Assembly (NCBI GenBank): GCA_007129135.1
Contig: SKWB01000126.1
Span: forward strand, 1 to 13,649
Direction: 5' to 3'
Source: Halococcaceae archaeon
GTDB lineage: Archaea; Halobacteriota; Halobacteria; Halobacteriales; Halalkalicoccaceae
Length of the DNA: 13,649 nt
Part shown: piece by piece, positions 13,040 through 13,649 of the stretch
Numbering within the stretch: position 1 is the stretch's first letter
Layout of the letters: each line of letters opens with the position of its first letter
Position numbers and translations under genes: made by a program
Notes under the pieces: model-generated
Database searches by the model: none
What the model saw: the letters and a program-made list of their open reading frames with translations, nothing else
What the model was told of the DNA's origin: nothing

Positions 13040-13649
13040 ATGGGTCTGTTCACGGAGATTAGAAACAGTATTACACGCGCCGCCGACCGGTTGTTCGCCG
13101 CCGACACCCCGAAACGGATCGGGATCTACGGCCCTCCGAACGCCGGGAAGACGACGCTCGCAAACAGAATCGCCCGCGACTGGACCGGGGACGCGATCGG
13201 TCCCGAGAGCCACGTCCCTCACGAGACGCGCCGCGCACGCAGGAAGGAGAACGTCGAGATCCAGCGCAACGGCAAGTCGGTGACGATCGACGTCGTCGAT
13301 ACCCCGGGCGTCACGACGAAGGTCGACTACGAGGAGTTCCTCGAGTTCGAGATCGAGAAGGAGGACGCCGTCCGGCGCTCCCGCGAAGCCACGGAAGGGG
13401 TCGCGGAGGCGATGCACTGGCTCCGCGAGGACGTCGACGGCGTCATCTACGTCCTCGACAGCGCGGAGGACCCGTTCACGCAGGTGAACACGATGCTGAT
13501 CGGGATCATCGAGAGCCGCGACCTCCCCGTCCTCATCTTCGCGAACAAGATCGACCTGGAGGAATCGAGCGTCCAGCGGATCGAGAACGCCTTCCCACAG
13601 CACGAGACGGTGCCGCTGTCGGCGCTCGAGGGCGAGAACATGGACGAAG
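13040..13649 (+). CDS. oapA: Origin-associated Era-like GTPase OapA, 3' end missing
   Basis: The first 203 residues of a GTP-binding protein, cut by the window edge. The G domain shows G1 GPPNAGKT (31-38), G3 DTPG (87-90), G4 NKID (169-172) and G5 at PLSALEG (about 193-199). The switch-I region lies near SHVPHETRRARRKENVEI. An N-terminal helix, MGLFTEIRNSITRAADRLFA, precedes the G domain, and a charged helical insertion (about 93-125) follows G3, as in archaeal Era-like GTPases. In Haloferax volcanii the gene next to oriC1 and orc1 is named oapA (origin-associated protein) and is followed by oapB and oapC; position and family match here. Its cellular role is not settled. The strong GGAGG site 5 nt upstream fixes the start. 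It is divergent from orc1 across the origin. Confidence 0.9.
   Translation, partial: MGLFTEIRNSITRAADRLFAADTPKRIGIYGPPNAGKTTLANRIARDWTGDAIGPESHVPHETRRARRKENVEIQRNGKSVTIDVVDTPGVTTKVDYEEFLEFEIEKEDAVRRSREATEGVAEAMHWLREDVDGVIYVLDSAEDPFTQVNTMLIGIIESRDLPVLIFANKIDLEESSVQRIENAFPQHETVPLSALEGENMDE

Overview
The window looks like a chromosomal segment of a halophilic archaeon (class Halobacteria). The GC content is high, the predicted proteins are rich in Asp and Glu, and several families are archaeal or haloarchaeal: PurO-type IMP cyclohydrolase, the PolD small subunit, Orc1/Cdc6, a Bat-type HTH_10 regulator and a HalOD1-domain protein. It reads as core chromosome around the main replication origin, not as a mobile or phage region. 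I saw no transposase, integrase or CRISPR array.

Left part (1-3944). The 3' end of a HAD-family hydrolase gene is followed by a 236-bp gap (488-723) in which I see nothing. Then come a minus-strand tRNA-Gln(CUG) and an ArsC-like/low-molecular-weight phosphatase gene. This gene diverges from purO across a short promoter region that carries two perfect palindromes. A YfcE-type metallophosphoesterase follows purO and abuts a convergent aspartate kinase gene.

Middle (3945-8055). A divergent promoter region separates the aspartate kinase from a 1125-residue multi-PAS/GAF sensor-regulator of the Bat type. It contains a duplicated PAS-PAS module and ends in an HTH_10 domain. Downstream is a two-gene unit with overlapping start and stop: a HalOD1-domain protein and a 60-residue zinc-finger-like protein. 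The intergenic region before it has an inverted repeat enclosing a TATA-like box.

Right part (8052-13649) is the replication neighbourhood: PolD small subunit DP1 (minus), signal peptidase I (plus), orc1 (minus), an ~840-bp origin-type intergenic region, and the start of the origin-associated GTPase gene oapA (plus, cut by the window edge). The origin holds origin recognition boxes (ORBs) with G-strings pointing outward on both sides of an AT-richer segment, and one more ORB-like element just upstream of orc1. Next to it lies a long pyrimidine-rich tract with a perfect 33-bp tandem duplication.

The most surprising signal is outside the recognised origin. A divergent pair of near-consensus ORB sequences lies inside the coding sequence of the DP1 linker, about 2.8 kb from the orc1 start codon. 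The two arms are almost identical as DNA but encode unrelated peptides, which points to selection on the DNA.
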